A stretch of 64,000 nucleotides of DNA from Actinomycetospora sp. NBRC 106375. Lineage in GTDB: Bacteria > Actinomycetota > Actinomycetes > Mycobacteriales > Pseudonocardiaceae. The stretch is taken from the NCBI RefSeq assembly GCF_030269665.1, contig NZ_BSTS01000007.1, positions 1 to 64,000 on the forward strand, written 5' to 3'. The stretch's first letter is position 1. Each line of letters opens with the position of its first letter. Below are positions 17,120-25,322 of this stretch, piece after piece. A model generated the notes under the pieces. It searched no databases, was not told the origin of the DNA, and saw nothing but the letters and a program-made list of their open reading frames with translations. A program made the position numbers and the translations under genes.

Positions 17120-18738
17120 TCTCCTCGGGTCCTTCCTCGTGGGGAGCGGTCGGCGGGGGCGCCGGGACCGCCGGCACCGGCTTCCTGGTGCCCGTGCCCG
17201 TGCGGCGGGGTGCGCACCTGGTCGCGGGACACCATCTCGGTGCTGGCCTCGGCGAGCGGCGCGAGGGGCGCCTGCTGCCCTCCGCCTCCGGGCGCGGCCC
17301 CGGGCCTGCGGTCGGGGGCCGGCTGCCGGGCGGCGTTCGACACGCGCAGGACGATCGCGACCAGGGCGTAGTTGGCGACCAGCGACGACCCGCCGTAGGA
17401 CACGAACGGCGCCGTGATGCCGGTGTTCGGGATGAGGTTGATGACGCCGCCGACGACGACGAACACCTGCCAGGCGATCGCGAACCCGAGGCCCGCGGCG
17501 AGCAGCTTGCCGAAGGTGTCGCGGACGGCCAGCGCGCTGCGCATGGCCCGCGTGGCGAGCACGCAGTAGATCAGCAGCAGCGCCGCGATCCCGACGAGCC
17601 CGAGCTCCTCGCCGAGGGAGGTGAAGATGAAGTCGGTGCTCGCGAACGGGACGAGCTCGGGGCGCCCGGCGCCGAGCCCGGTGCCGCCCATCCCGCCCGT
17701 GGCGAGGCCGAAGATCCCCTGGCTGACCTGGAAGCCGCGGCCGTTGTAGTCGGCGAAGGGGTCGAGCCACACCGAGACGCGGATCTGGACGCGGTCGACG
17801 AAGGTCCACGCCGCGAAGGCGCCGGCCCCGAAGATCGTCAGGCCGATGATCACCCACGAGATGCGCTCGGTGGCGACGTAGAGCATCACCAGCACGATCC
17901 CGAAGAACATCAGCGAGGTGCCGAGGTCGGACTCGAAGACCAGGACGGCCATCGCGACGCCCCAGGCCACGAGCAGCGGGCCGAGGTCGCGGGGCCGGGG
18001 GAAGGTCATGCCGAGGAAGTGCTTGCCCGCGCTGGTGAACAGGTCGCGCTTGACCACCAGGAACGAGGCGAAGAAGACGACGAACAGGATCTTCGCGAAC
18101 TCGCCGGGCTGGATGCTGGCGGGCCCGAGCTTGATCCAGATGCGGGCGCCGTTGACCTCGGAGAGCGAGGCCGGCAGCACCGCGGGCAGCGCCAGCAGCA
18201 CGAGCCCGACGAACCCGGCGGTGTAGCCGTAGCGGGCGAGCGTGCGGTGGTCGGGGACGAGCCACAGGACACCGACGAAGAAGACGATGCCGATGGCCGT
18301 CCAGCCGACCTGGCGCAGCGCCTCCTGGGCGGGCTCCTCGTTGCCGAGGCTCGCCGCTCGGGCGATCTTCGCGAGGTCGACCCGGTGGATCATCACCAGC
18401 CCGATGCCGTTGAGCAGCGCCGCGAGGGGCAGCACGAGCGGGTCGGCGTACGGGGCGAACCTGCGCACCGCGAGGTGCGCGAGCGCGAGGATGGCCATGT
18501 AGGCCGCGCCGAGGTAGAGCAGCGCCCAGGTGAGCTCCTGCTCCTGGTTGGCCTCGACGAGCACGAGCGCGCCGGTGGTGATCACGGCGGCGAAGCCGAG
18601 GAGGGCGAGCTCGACGCCGCGGCGGGTGGACACGGCCGCCGCGACCGCCGGCCGCAGGGCCGTGCGGTCGGCCGGACGCTCGTAGCCGGGGCTGCCCGGC
18701 GTGCCGGACCGAGCGCCGGGAGCGGTCGGGCGCGCCAT
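17116..18738 (-). CDS. rodA: RodA/FtsW-family peptidoglycan polymerase
   Basis: 540 residues with about twelve TM segments of the SEDS family, which polymerise lipid II into glycan chains. Recognisable segments are KLGPASIQPGEFAKILFVVF, VFESDLGTSLMFFGIV (catalytic Asp region), SFIFTSLGEE-like ASTDFIFTSLGEELGL and PNTGITAPFVSYGGSS. The N-terminal ~40 and C-terminal ~60 residues are Pro/Gly-rich extensions that make it longer than the mycobacterial protein. ATG 18738 overlaps the pstP stop (TGATG), and the stop overlaps pbpA, so it is coupled in the operon with its partner transpeptidase. Confidence 0.96.
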   Translation of the reverse strand: MARPTAPGARSGTPGSPGYERPADRTALRPAVAAAVSTRRGVELALLGFAAVITTGALVLVEANQEQELTWALLYLGAAYMAILALAHLAVRRFAPYADPLVLPLAALLNGIGLVMIHRVDLAKIARAASLGNEEPAQEALRQVGWTAIGIVFFVGVLWLVPDHRTLARYGYTAGFVGLVLLALPAVLPASLSEVNGARIWIKLGPASIQPGEFAKILFVVFFASFLVVKRDLFTSAGKHFLGMTFPRPRDLGPLLVAWGVAMAVLVFESDLGTSLMFFGIVLVMLYVATERISWVIIGLTIFGAGAFAAWTFVDRVQIRVSVWLDPFADYNGRGFQVSQGIFGLATGGMGGTGLGAGRPELVPFASTDFIFTSLGEELGLVGIAALLLIYCVLATRAMRSALAVRDTFGKLLAAGLGFAIAWQVFVVVGGVINLIPNTGITAPFVSYGGSSLVANYALVAIVLRVSNAARQPAPDRRPGAAPGGGGQQAPLAPLAEASTEMVSRDQVRTPPHGHGHQEAGAGGPGAPADRSPRGRTRGE

Positions 18739-20132
18739 CAGGGGACCCGGCAGTCCCGGCCCGGGACCTGCTCTGGGGTCGGCGTGGCGACGGGGGCCTG
18801 GCCCGCGACACCGGGCGTGCCCGGTGCGGCCGTCGCCGCGGGCGCCCCGGCCGGGGGCACGGTGCCGGGCACGGCTCCGGGGACGGCGCCGGGCACGGTG
18901 CCCGGGGCGGCCGCGGGCACGCACACCGGCAGCATCTGCTGGGTGCGCAGCCGGTTGACCGTCTCCTGGGCGCGCGGGAGGTCCTCGACCCGGATGCCGT
19001 CGCCGGCGAGCTGCTGGCGGGCGGTCGGGGTGAGGTCCGCGACGCGGACACCGGAGTCCTCCGCGACGCTCTGCAGCGAGACGCCGAGGAACGTGCCGGG
19101 CACGCCCTGGTAGATCACCACGGTGTCGTCGTCGCCGGCCACGTAGTACTGGCCGCTGACGTAGATGGTGGCCGCGAGCACGGCGATCCCGGCAATCGCG
19201 ACGACGGCGAGCGCGACGAGGGCCAGGCGCAGGCGGGCACGCTTGGGGCCGCGGCGGCGTCCGGAGTCCGACGAGGCCACCGGCGTGGGGCGGGACTCGG
19301 GCTCGCTGCGGGTCAGCGTCGCGGCGGAGGCGCGCGCGGCCGCGGAGTCGCCGGGCGGCGGGTCGGCGCGGCCGTCGCCCGCGGCACCGCCGTAGATCGG
19401 GTCGTGCTCGCCGAAGTCGACGTCGACGACGTCGGCCACGATGCAGGTGACGTTGTCCGGTCCGCCGCCCTTGAGCGCGAGCTCGATGAGGCGGTCCGAG
19501 CAGTCCTGCGGGTCGGGGATGGTGAGCGCCTCGGCGAGGGTCTCGGCGCTGACGACGCCGGACAGGCCGTCGGAGCACAGCAGGTACCGGTCGCCGGAGC
19601 GGGCCTCGCGCACGGTCAGGGCCGGCTCGACGTCGTGACCGGTGAGCGCGCGCAGCAGCAGCGAGCGCTGGGGATGGCTCGCGGCCTCGTCCTCGGTGAT
19701 GCGGCCCTCGTCGATCAGCGACTGCACGAACGTGTCGTCGCGCGTGATCTGGGTGAGGACGCCGTCGCGGAACAGGTAGGCCCGGGAGTCGCCGACGTGG
19801 ACCATGCCCAGCCGGCTGCCGGCGAAGAGCACCGCGGTCAGCGTGGTGCCCATCCCGTCGAGGTCGGGCTCCTCGGCCACGAGCTCGGTGATCGCGTCGT
19901 TGCCCTGCGCGGTGGCCTCGGCGAGCTCGCCCAGGAGGTCGTCACCGGGCTCGTCGTCGTCGAGCGGCACGAGCGCGGCGATGACGAGCTTCGAGGCCAC
20001 CTCGCCGGCGGCGTGTCCGCCCATGCCGTCGGCGAGGGCGAGCAGACGCGGGCCCGCGTAGACCGAGTCCTGGTTGTTCTGCCGTACCAGGCCCCGGTCG
20101 CTGCGAGCGGAATAGCGCAGCACCAGGGTCAC
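18738..20132 (-). CDS. pstP: PP2C-type Ser/Thr protein phosphatase PstP
   Basis: 464 residues. The N-terminal PPM domain starts VTLVLRYSARSDRGLVRQNN and holds the metal-binding DGMGGH, CSDGLSG and GGPDNVTC motifs. One TM (~296-320) follows, then an extracellular domain (GTFLGVSLQSVAEDSGV) and a repetitive Pro/Val/Gly/Ala tail longer than in mycobacteria. PstP removes phosphate from PknA/PknB and their substrates. I prefer GTG 20132 because AGGA lies 7 bases upstream and homologues begin there; GTG 20147 is an alternative adding 5 residues. Confidence 0.95.
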   Translation of the reverse strand: MTLVLRYSARSDRGLVRQNNQDSVYAGPRLLALADGMGGHAAGEVASKLVIAALVPLDDDEPGDDLLGELAEATAQGNDAITELVAEEPDLDGMGTTLTAVLFAGSRLGMVHVGDSRAYLFRDGVLTQITRDDTFVQSLIDEGRITEDEAASHPQRSLLLRALTGHDVEPALTVREARSGDRYLLCSDGLSGVVSAETLAEALTIPDPQDCSDRLIELALKGGGPDNVTCIVADVVDVDFGEHDPIYGGAAGDGRADPPPGDSAAARASAATLTRSEPESRPTPVASSDSGRRRGPKRARLRLALVALAVVAIAGIAVLAATIYVSGQYYVAGDDDTVVIYQGVPGTFLGVSLQSVAEDSGVRVADLTPTARQQLAGDGIRVEDLPRAQETVNRLRTQQMLPVCVPAAAPGTVPGAVPGAVPGTVPPAGAPAATAAPGTPGVAGQAPVATPTPEQVPGRDCRVP

Positions 20133-20250
20133 GGGTCGATCCTGCACGGAAGGGGATGGGGGATCGTCACCCGGGTCCGGATGGGAGCGGCGCCCGGCAG
20201 CTGGAGATCTCCTGCCGGCGCGTGCAGCCGCTCGTGTGGCGTCCCGGGAG

Positions 20251-20733
20251 TCATGTGCGGAGCTCGATGACCGTTTTGCCGATCCGGATGGGGGTGCCCA
20301 CCGGGACCCGGGTGGGCCCGGAGACCTTGTTGCGGTCGAGGTACGTGCCGTTGGTCGATCCGAGGTCCTCGACGTACCAGTCGTCGCCCGACTGGGAGAT
20401 CCTGGCGTGCCGTGTCGACGCGTAGTCGTCGTCGAGCACCAGCGTCGAGTCGTCCGCCCGCCCGATCATGATCGGGCGGCCGTCCAGGGCGATGCGCGTG
20501 CCCGCGAGGGCACCGGCGGTCACGATCAGGGCCCGCGGGCCCGACCGTCCGCCGCCGCGGGCCGGCTTGGACGTACCCCCACCACGGGAGGGACGTCGTC
20601 CACCGGGCGCCGCGGCCCGCAGACCCGATGCCGCGTAGAGGTCGCTGCGGACGACCCGCAACGCGGCGAGGACGAACAGCCACAGGAGGGCCAGGAAGCC
20701 GGCCCTCGTGATCTGGAGGACGAGTTCGGGCAC
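20251..20733 (-). CDS. fhaB: FHA-domain protein FhaB
   Basis: 160 residues: an N-terminal membrane helix (ITRAGFLALLWLFVLAALRVV), a Gly/Arg/Ser-rich linker, and a C-terminal FHA domain with IGRADDSTLVLDD, STRHARI (phosphothreonine-binding Ser/Arg/His) and LGSTNGTYLD. FhaB binds phosphorylated partners of PknA/PknB at the membrane, such as septal proteins. The order fhaA-fhaB-pstP is the standard one. It begins 19 bases after fhaA ends and is separated from pstP by 118 bases. Confidence 0.95.
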   Translation of the reverse strand: MPELVLQITRAGFLALLWLFVLAALRVVRSDLYAASGLRAAAPGGRRPSRGGGTSKPARGGGRSGPRALIVTAGALAGTRIALDGRPIMIGRADDSTLVLDDDYASTRHARISQSGDDWYVEDLGSTNGTYLDRNKVSGPTRVPVGTPIRIGKTVIELRT

Positions 20734-20752
20734 GCCTACGGGCCTTCGGGCC

Positions 20753-22012
20753 TCAGCCCTGCGCCCGGAACAGCAGCGCGGAGTGGCCGACCCGGATGGT
20801 GTCGCCGTCGGCGAGCTGCCAGGTCTGCACGGGGGTGCCGTTGACGGTGGTGCCGTTGGTCGACCCGAGGTCGGACAGGGTGGCCTGCTGGCCGTCCCAG
20901 TTGATCTCGAGGTGACGGCGGGAGACGCCGGTGTCGGCGAGGCGGAACTGCGCGTCCTGCCCGCGGCCGATGACGTTCGAGCCGTTGACCAGCTGGTACG
21001 AGCGGTTCGAGCCGTCGTCCAGCGTCAGCGAGGCGGTGAGCTGGCGGGTCTGCACGCCGCCGTAGCCCTGCTGGCCGTACTGGTCGTAGCCGCCCTGCTG
21101 GGCGTACGGGTCGTAGCCGCCCTGGCCGTACTGGCCGCCGTAGCCCTGCTGGCCGTAGGGGTCGTAGCCCTGCTGCTGCCCGTAGCCCTGGGGCTGGCCG
21201 TACTGGTCGTACCCGGGCTGGCCGTAGCCCTGCTGCGGGTAGCCCTGCTGGCCGTAGGGGTCGTAGCCCTGCTGCTGCCCGTAGCCCTGGGGCTGGCCGT
21301 ACTGGTCGTACCCGGGCTGGCCGTAGCCCTGCTGCGGGTAGCCCTGCTGCGGGTAGCCCTGCTGGCCGTACGGGTCCTGCTGGGCGTACGGGTCGTAGCC
21401 GCCCTGCTGGGGGTAGCCGCCCTGCTGCGGGTAGCCACCCTGGGGCTGGCCGTACTGGTCGTAGCCGGGCTGGCCGTAGCCCTGCTGAGGGTAGCCCTGC
21501 TGCGGGTAGCCCTGCTGCCCGTAGGGGTCCTGCTGGCCGTAGCCGTCGCGACCCTGCTGGTCGTCCGGGTAGCGGCCGGGTGCCTGACTCATGGCGTGTT
21601 CTCCTGCGGATCGGGGGCTCGCGGCCCGTCGCCGCGACGCGTCGGGGTCGACGGACGACCTGGTGCGGAACTGTCCCGTGTGCAGCGCGTCGGAACGCTC
21701 CAGAGAGACTACGACCTCACCGTATGTTTCCCACCCGCCCTCTGTGAGGTGCTCCTCCACGACCTCGATCAGCGAGTGGGTGATGGTCTCCTCGTCGCCG
21801 GCCAAGCGTTCGTGGTCTGCGGGACTGAGCACCACCGTGTACTGATTGGGCGCCAGGCGGCGCCCACCTGCCAACTCTCGCACGCCGTCCTCCGCCTCAC
21901 GGCGAAGACCCTGCGCGATCTCCTGCGGAACGACCTTGCCACCGAACACGCGTGCGAAGGCGTCACCCACCAGTCCCTCGAGCTTGCGCTCGAAGCGCTG
22001 TGCGCGCCCCAC
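20753..22012 (-). CDS. fhaA: FHA-domain protein FhaA (DUF3662-repeat-FHA)
   Basis: 419 residues in three parts: a DUF3662 domain ([20 protein letters not shown]...), about 190 residues of Gly/Tyr/Gln/Pro repeats built from [19 protein letters not shown] and GYDPYGQQ, and a C-terminal FHA domain ([27 protein letters not shown]). FhaA binds the phosphorylated pseudokinase domain of MviN/MurJ in mycobacteria and restrains late peptidoglycan synthesis. GTG 22012 has GAGGAGGGA 6-7 bases upstream and starts at the family start; the frame runs further upstream without a better start. The repeat DNA contains a perfect 99-bp tandem duplication. Confidence 0.95.
   Translation of the reverse strand: MGRAQRFERKLEGLVGDAFARVFGGKVVPQEIAQGLRREAEDGVRELAGGRRLAPNQYTVVLSPADHERLAGDEETITHSLIEVVEEHLTEGGWETYGEVVVSLERSDALHTGQFRTRSSVDPDASRRRAASPRSAGEHAMSQAPGRYPDDQQGRDGYGQQDPYGQQGYPQQGYPQQGYGQPGYDQYGQPQGGYPQQGGYPQQGGYDPYAQQDPYGQQGYPQQGYPQQGYGQPGYDQYGQPQGYGQQQGYDPYGQQGYPQQGYGQPGYDQYGQPQGYGQQQGYDPYGQQGYGGQYGQGGYDPYAQQGGYDQYGQQGYGGVQTRQLTASLTLDDGSNRSYQLVNGSNVIGRGQDAQFRLADTGVSRRHLEINWDGQQATLSDLGSTNGTTVNGTPVQTWQLADGDTIRVGHSALLFRAQG
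21144..21341. repeat. Perfect 99-bp tandem duplication inside fhaA
   Basis: 21144-21242 and 21243-21341 appear identical and in frame (33 codons each). They encode part of the [22 protein letters not shown] linker. Related shorter units flank both sides from about 21050 to 21540. Confidence 0.8.
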
Positions 22013-22163
22013 CCGCGATCCCTCCTCGTCCGACACCTCGCGCGGCCGTCCCGGCTCTGCTGCCCACTCCGGAGTGTCGCCACACCGAACCGGCGGGTTC
22101 GATGGTATCGGTCGCCGCATCCCGGGCGCCGACCTCCTTCGGAGTGGCCGGATCCGCCCGTGC
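22013..22163 (-). promoter_or_regulatory. Promoter/5' leader of the fhaA-pknB run
   Basis: Two dyads lie upstream of the fhaA start: CACTCCGGAGTG (22065-22076) and CGAACC-GGCG-GGTTCG (22086-22101). On the minus strand GATACCAT (about 22102-22109) offers a TACCAT -10 box. The assignment is tentative. Confidence 0.4.
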
Positions 22164-22169
22164 TAGCGT
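22164..22169 (+). promoter_or_regulatory. -10 box of tRNA-Leu
   Basis: TAGCGT lies 18 bases before the mature 5' end of the tRNA, a suitable distance for a stable-RNA promoter with a short leader. Confidence 0.45.
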
Positions 22170-22187
22170 TCCGCACCGATCACTTCA

Positions 22188-22273
22188 GGGCGAGTGGCGG
22201 AATGGCAGACGCGCACGGTTCAGGTCCGTGTATCCGAAAGGATGTGGGGGTTCAACTCCCCCCTCGCCCACCA
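22188..22273 (+). tRNA. tRNA-Leu (anticodon CAG)
   Basis: An 86-base class II tRNA with a long variable arm. The acceptor GGGCGAG (22188-22194) pairs with CTCGCCC (22263-22269), followed by A and a genome-encoded CCA. The anticodon stem CACGG/CCGTG encloses TTCAGGT, giving CAG for CUG codons. The T arm is GGGGG-TTCAACT-CCCCC. A tRNA-Leu at this place, past fhaA, is also found in M. tuberculosis. Confidence 0.95.
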
Positions 22274-22294
22274 GCACACCCCAGCGATCCACAG

Positions 22295-22328
22295 GGCCCC
22301 GGTCGTGACCCACGTCCGGGGCCTTTCT
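22295..22328 (+). terminator. Terminator after tRNA-Leu
   Basis: GGCCCCGG (22295-22302) pairs with CCGGGGCC (22316-22323) and is followed by TTTCT, a rare classical intrinsic terminator here. It separates the tRNA from serS. Confidence 0.8.
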
Positions 22329-22357
22329 CATATCCACCCGGGAGAGGACTGGGCTCG

Positions 22358-23656
22358 ATGCACGACGCACGCCTCCTGCTGGAGCTCGGTGACGAGGCGG
22401 AGCGCCGCCTCGCCCGCCGCGGTTACGAGCTCGACCTCGCGGGCCTGGAGGCGATGTCGTCGCGGCGGTCGGCGGCGATCGGGGCGGTCGACGAGCTGCG
22501 CGCGGAGTCCAAGCGGGCGGCGGCCGAGGTCGGGAAGGCGGCGAAGTCCGGTGCCGCGACCGCCGAGGTCGACGCGCTCAAGGAGCGCGCCCGGGAGCTC
22601 AAGGACCGCATCCGCGCGGCGGAGGAGGAGGTCGACGCCGCGGAGACCGCGCTGCGCGACCTGCTGCTGACGATCCCGAACCTGCCCTCCGACGCCGCGC
22701 CCGACGGTGACTCCGACGCCGACGCCGTCGAGGTCCGCCGCGTCGGGGAGCCCCCGGCTCTCGGCTTCGCCCCCCGCGACCACGTCGAGATCGGCGAGGC
22801 CATGGGCATCCTCGACCTCGGGCGGGCCGCCAAGCTCTCGGGTGCGCGCTTCAGCATCGCCCGGGGACCGGGCGCGGTGCTCGAGCGGGCGATCGCGTCC
22901 TTCTTCCTCGCGCTGCACACCGGGCGCCACGGCTACACCGAGTTCTCCGTGCCGTACCTCGTCACCGCGCCGACCATGACCGGCACCGGGCAGCTGCCGA
23001 AGTTCGAGGAGGACCTCTTCCGGACCGGGACGGGCGACCGGGACCTCTACCTCATCCCGACCGCCGAGGTGCCGCTCACGGCGCTGCACGCCGACGAGAT
23101 CCTCGAGACCGAGAGCCTGCCGCGGGCCTACACGTCGTGGACGCCGTGCTTCCGCTCGGAGGCCGGCTCCTACGGCCGTGACACGCGGGGCATCCTGCGG
23201 CTGCACCAGTTCTCCAAGGTGGAGCTCGTGCGGGTGTGCGCGGCGGAGGACTCGCCGGCCGAGCTCGAGACGATGCTCGGGCACGCCGAGGCCTGCCTGC
23301 GGGAGCTGGGCCTGGCCTATCGCGTCGTGCGGCTCGCCGCGGGGGACATGGGGTTCAACGCCCAGCTCACCTACGACGTCGAGGTCTGGCTGCCGAGCCA
23401 GGACACCTTCCGCGAGATCTCGTCGTGCTCCGACTGCGGCACCTTCCAGGCACGCCGCTCCGGGATCCGCAGTAAGGACGCCCAGGGCACGCGGGGGCAG
23501 GTGGCGACGCTCAACGGGTCGGGCCTGCCGATCGGTCGCACGATGGCCGCGATCCTCGAGCAGCGCCAGGCCGAGGACGGGTCGGTGACGCTGCCCGAGG
23601 TCCTCGTGCCCTACACCGGGTTCCGGCGGATCCTCGCCGACGGCACGACGGAGTAG
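22358..23656 (+). CDS. serS: Seryl-tRNA synthetase
   Basis: 432 residues, normal for bacterial SerRS. An N-terminal helical hairpin arm (about 25-110) that grips the tRNA-Ser long variable arm precedes the class II catalytic core. Motif 2 is FRSEAGSYGRDTRGILRLHQ, followed by the ETMLGHAE helix. Motif 3 is NGSGLPIGRTMAAILE. The serine-selecting TAEVPLT segment is present. ATG 22358 has GGGAGAGGA 10 bases upstream; the open frame further upstream crosses the tRNA and is not real. It lies just after the tRNA-Leu terminator and convergent with a thioesterase. Confidence 0.97.
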   Translation: MHDARLLLELGDEAERRLARRGYELDLAGLEAMSSRRSAAIGAVDELRAESKRAAAEVGKAAKSGAATAEVDALKERARELKDRIRAAEEEVDAAETALRDLLLTIPNLPSDAAPDGDSDADAVEVRRVGEPPALGFAPRDHVEIGEAMGILDLGRAAKLSGARFSIARGPGAVLERAIASFFLALHTGRHGYTEFSVPYLVTAPTMTGTGQLPKFEEDLFRTGTGDRDLYLIPTAEVPLTALHADEILETESLPRAYTSWTPCFRSEAGSYGRDTRGILRLHQFSKVELVRVCAAEDSPAELETMLGHAEACLRELGLAYRVVRLAAGDMGFNAQLTYDVEVWLPSQDTFREISSCSDCGTFQARRSGIRSKDAQGTRGQVATLNGSGLPIGRTMAAILEQRQAEDGSVTLPEVLVPYTGFRRILADGTTE

Positions 23657-23659
23657 CCG

Positions 23660-24472
23660 CTACCGCCTGATCGCGGCCAGCTGGTGGGCGTGGCCGACGA
23701 GGCGGTCGTCGGCGTCCCACACCCGGCAGGTCTCGTGCATGCGGTCGGCGCCGGCGCGCTCGACCCACTGCACGACGCGCAGCGGGCCGGGCGCCGGGTC
23801 GGCCACGACGTGCGCCGAGAGCGACATCGTGGGCGACCAGCCGGACAGGCCCATGTCGAAGGTCGCCGGCGGCAGGATGTCGAGCGCGACCAGCAGGCCG
23901 TCCGCGGTCCAGGGCTCGCCGGTGTCCAGGGCGGCCCACCCGGCGATGCGACCCTCGCCCGACGGGCTGCCCCGCAGGAACCCCGCGGTGCGCGGGTCGA
24001 GGCGGGTGTCCACCGCGTCCATGATCGGGAGGGAGCCGCGCCCGTCCTCGTCGGAGCCCGACGGGCTGCGGGGGCAGTCCTCGCGGGGTGTGAGCTCGGG
24101 CGGTCCGGGCTGCCGGTCGTCGCCCGACGGTGTCGCGGGCGGGCCCAGCACGCAGGCCGTCTCGACCGTCGGCCCGTCCTGGTCGAGCAGCACGCGCACC
24201 TGGGACACGCCGCGGCCCAGGCGCAGCACCGTGACCTCGAGGGTCGCCGGGCCGGGCTCGGGCGCCCGCAGGAACGTCCCGGTGACCGCCTGCGGGCAGG
24301 TGTGGTCGGGACGCTCCGCCGCGATCGCCGTCCGCGCCGCGTGGGCGGTCACGGCCAGCAGGTACCCGCCGTGGAGCTTGGGGCCGATGGACCACTGCTC
24401 GTCGAGCAGGACGTCGAAGCGGCCGGGGTCGTCGGTGGGCTCGGCGCGCAGGGCCTTCTCGAGCTCAGCCAC
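23660..24472 (-). CDS. Acyl-CoA thioesterase-like protein (double hot-dog)
   Basis: 270 residues resembling TesB-like thioesterases (4HBT_3, PF13622), which hydrolyse acyl-CoA. Typical features are WSIGPKLHGGYLLAVTAHA near residue 27 in the first hot-dog fold and FDMGLSGWSPTMSLSAHV with VVQWVERAG in the second. A low-complexity Pro/Ser/Asp loop of ~40 residues links the two folds. The GTG start at 24472 has no obvious Shine-Dalgarno. It is downstream of the MT0933-like gene by 27 bases on the same strand. The natural acyl chain is unknown. Confidence 0.82.
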   Translation of the reverse strand: MAELEKALRAEPTDDPGRFDVLLDEQWSIGPKLHGGYLLAVTAHAARTAIAAERPDHTCPQAVTGTFLRAPEPGPATLEVTVLRLGRGVSQVRVLLDQDGPTVETACVLGPPATPSGDDRQPGPPELTPREDCPRSPSGSDEDGRGSLPIMDAVDTRLDPRTAGFLRGSPSGEGRIAGWAALDTGEPWTADGLLVALDILPPATFDMGLSGWSPTMSLSAHVVADPAPGPLRVVQWVERAGADRMHETCRVWDADDRLVGHAHQLAAIRR

Positions 24473-24499
24473 GGGCGGCGCCGCTGGTCCGGTCCGACC

Positions 24500-24976
24500 T
24501 CACGACTGCGGTGGGCGCGGCCAGTCGGCGGAGTCGCCGCTGCCCGAGCTCGACGGCGGCGTGGTCGGCGGGGTCGTGGGCGGCGTCGGCGGTGTGGTGG
24601 GCGGGGTCGGTGGCGGGGTCGATGCCGCCGGGGTGGTCGGCGTGGTCGGCCGGTCGCCGGGCGGCGTCGTGGTCGGCGGGCCGACGGGGCCGGTGGTCGC
24701 GTCCGCACCGGCGGTCGGGTCGCCCGCGGCCGCGCCGGGGGCCTGCGGCTCGCCGGTGCCCTGCTTGCCGACCCAGCCGACGCCCTCGCCGACCTTCGCC
24801 TCGGCCTTGCCGATCTGCTCGGAGTACTTGCCGCCGGTCTTCTCGTCGACCCAGCGGGCCGCCTTGCCGATCGAGCCGAGGATCGAGTCCTCGTTGTCCG
24901 ACACCTTCTTGCTGACGGTGTCGCGCAGGTCGTTGACGAACTGCTTGCCCTGCTGCGCGTAGTCGTCGCGGCTCAT
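24500..24976 (-). CDS. MT0933/Rv0909-like antitoxin-domain protein with Pro/Thr-rich tail
   Basis: 158 residues. The first ~75 are helical and include ARWVDEKTGGKYSEQIGKAE, which resembles the MT0933-like antitoxin domain (PF14013; Rv0909 family). The remaining half is a Pro/Thr-only low-complexity tail (PPTTPP units), not expected in a simple antitoxin. ATG 24976 has GGAGGA 6-7 bases upstream. No RelE-, VapC- or ART-like toxin gene is adjacent, so a toxin-antitoxin role is doubtful. The tail resembles extracellular Pro/Thr stalks, but there is no signal peptide. Confidence 0.65.
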   Translation of the reverse strand: MSRDDYAQQGKQFVNDLRDTVSKKVSDNEDSILGSIGKAARWVDEKTGGKYSEQIGKAEAKVGEGVGWVGKQGTGEPQAPGAAAGDPTAGADATTGPVGPPTTTPPGDRPTTPTTPAASTPPPTPPTTPPTPPTTPPTTPPSSSGSGDSADWPRPPQS

Positions 24977-25063
24977 GGGTCCTCCACGTGACCAGGGGTC
25001 GAATCGGCACCGTACCCTCGTCGGCACGGGGTCCACACCCGTCCGAGATCGGGGAGGTCCGTC

Positions 25064-25132
25064 GTCGGCCTCCGGCGCGTCAGCTCCGCTTCGCTGCGTG
25101 CCGCAGGGGTCGGCCTCCGGCGCGTCAGCTCC
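25064..25132. repeat. 24-bp direct repeat with 45-bp period
   Basis: GTCGGCCTCCGGCGCGTCAG plus CTCC is found at 25064-25087 and 25109-25132, and the bases after each copy stay similar (CGCTGCG). This lies in the 346-base gene-free gap 24977-25322 between the divergent MT0933-like gene and the kinase gene. Such sequences are often dispersed in actinobacterial genomes; role unknown. Confidence 0.75.
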
Positions 25133-25271
25133 CCTCCGCTGCGCGCCGCTGTCGCCGAGGGTGGTCCGTGGGGCAGGGTGGCCGTCGGTCGCGCCGGGCG
25201 GCCAGGCACGATGGACACGGACGGGCCCCGGTCCCGGCGACCACGCGGTGGCCGGAACAGGGCCCCGGCAC

Positions 25272-25294
25272 CCCGCGGAGCGGCACTCCGCGGG
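25272..25294 (+). promoter_or_regulatory. Hairpin upstream of the third kinase gene
   Basis: CCCGCGGAG (25272-25280) pairs with CTCCGCGGG (25286-25294) around CGGCA, ending 11 bases before the GAGGAGG Shine-Dalgarno at 25306-25312. It could be an operator or an mRNA structure affecting translation of the kinase. Confidence 0.45.
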
Positions 25295-25322
25295 AGTACG
25301 CGGATCGAGGAGGCGCGCGGGC

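Noticed and set aside
24500..24976. Complete toxin-antitoxin system
   Set aside because: The MT0933-like domain is recognisable, but both neighbours (thioesterase, kinase) are not toxins, and the long Pro/Thr tail is atypical.
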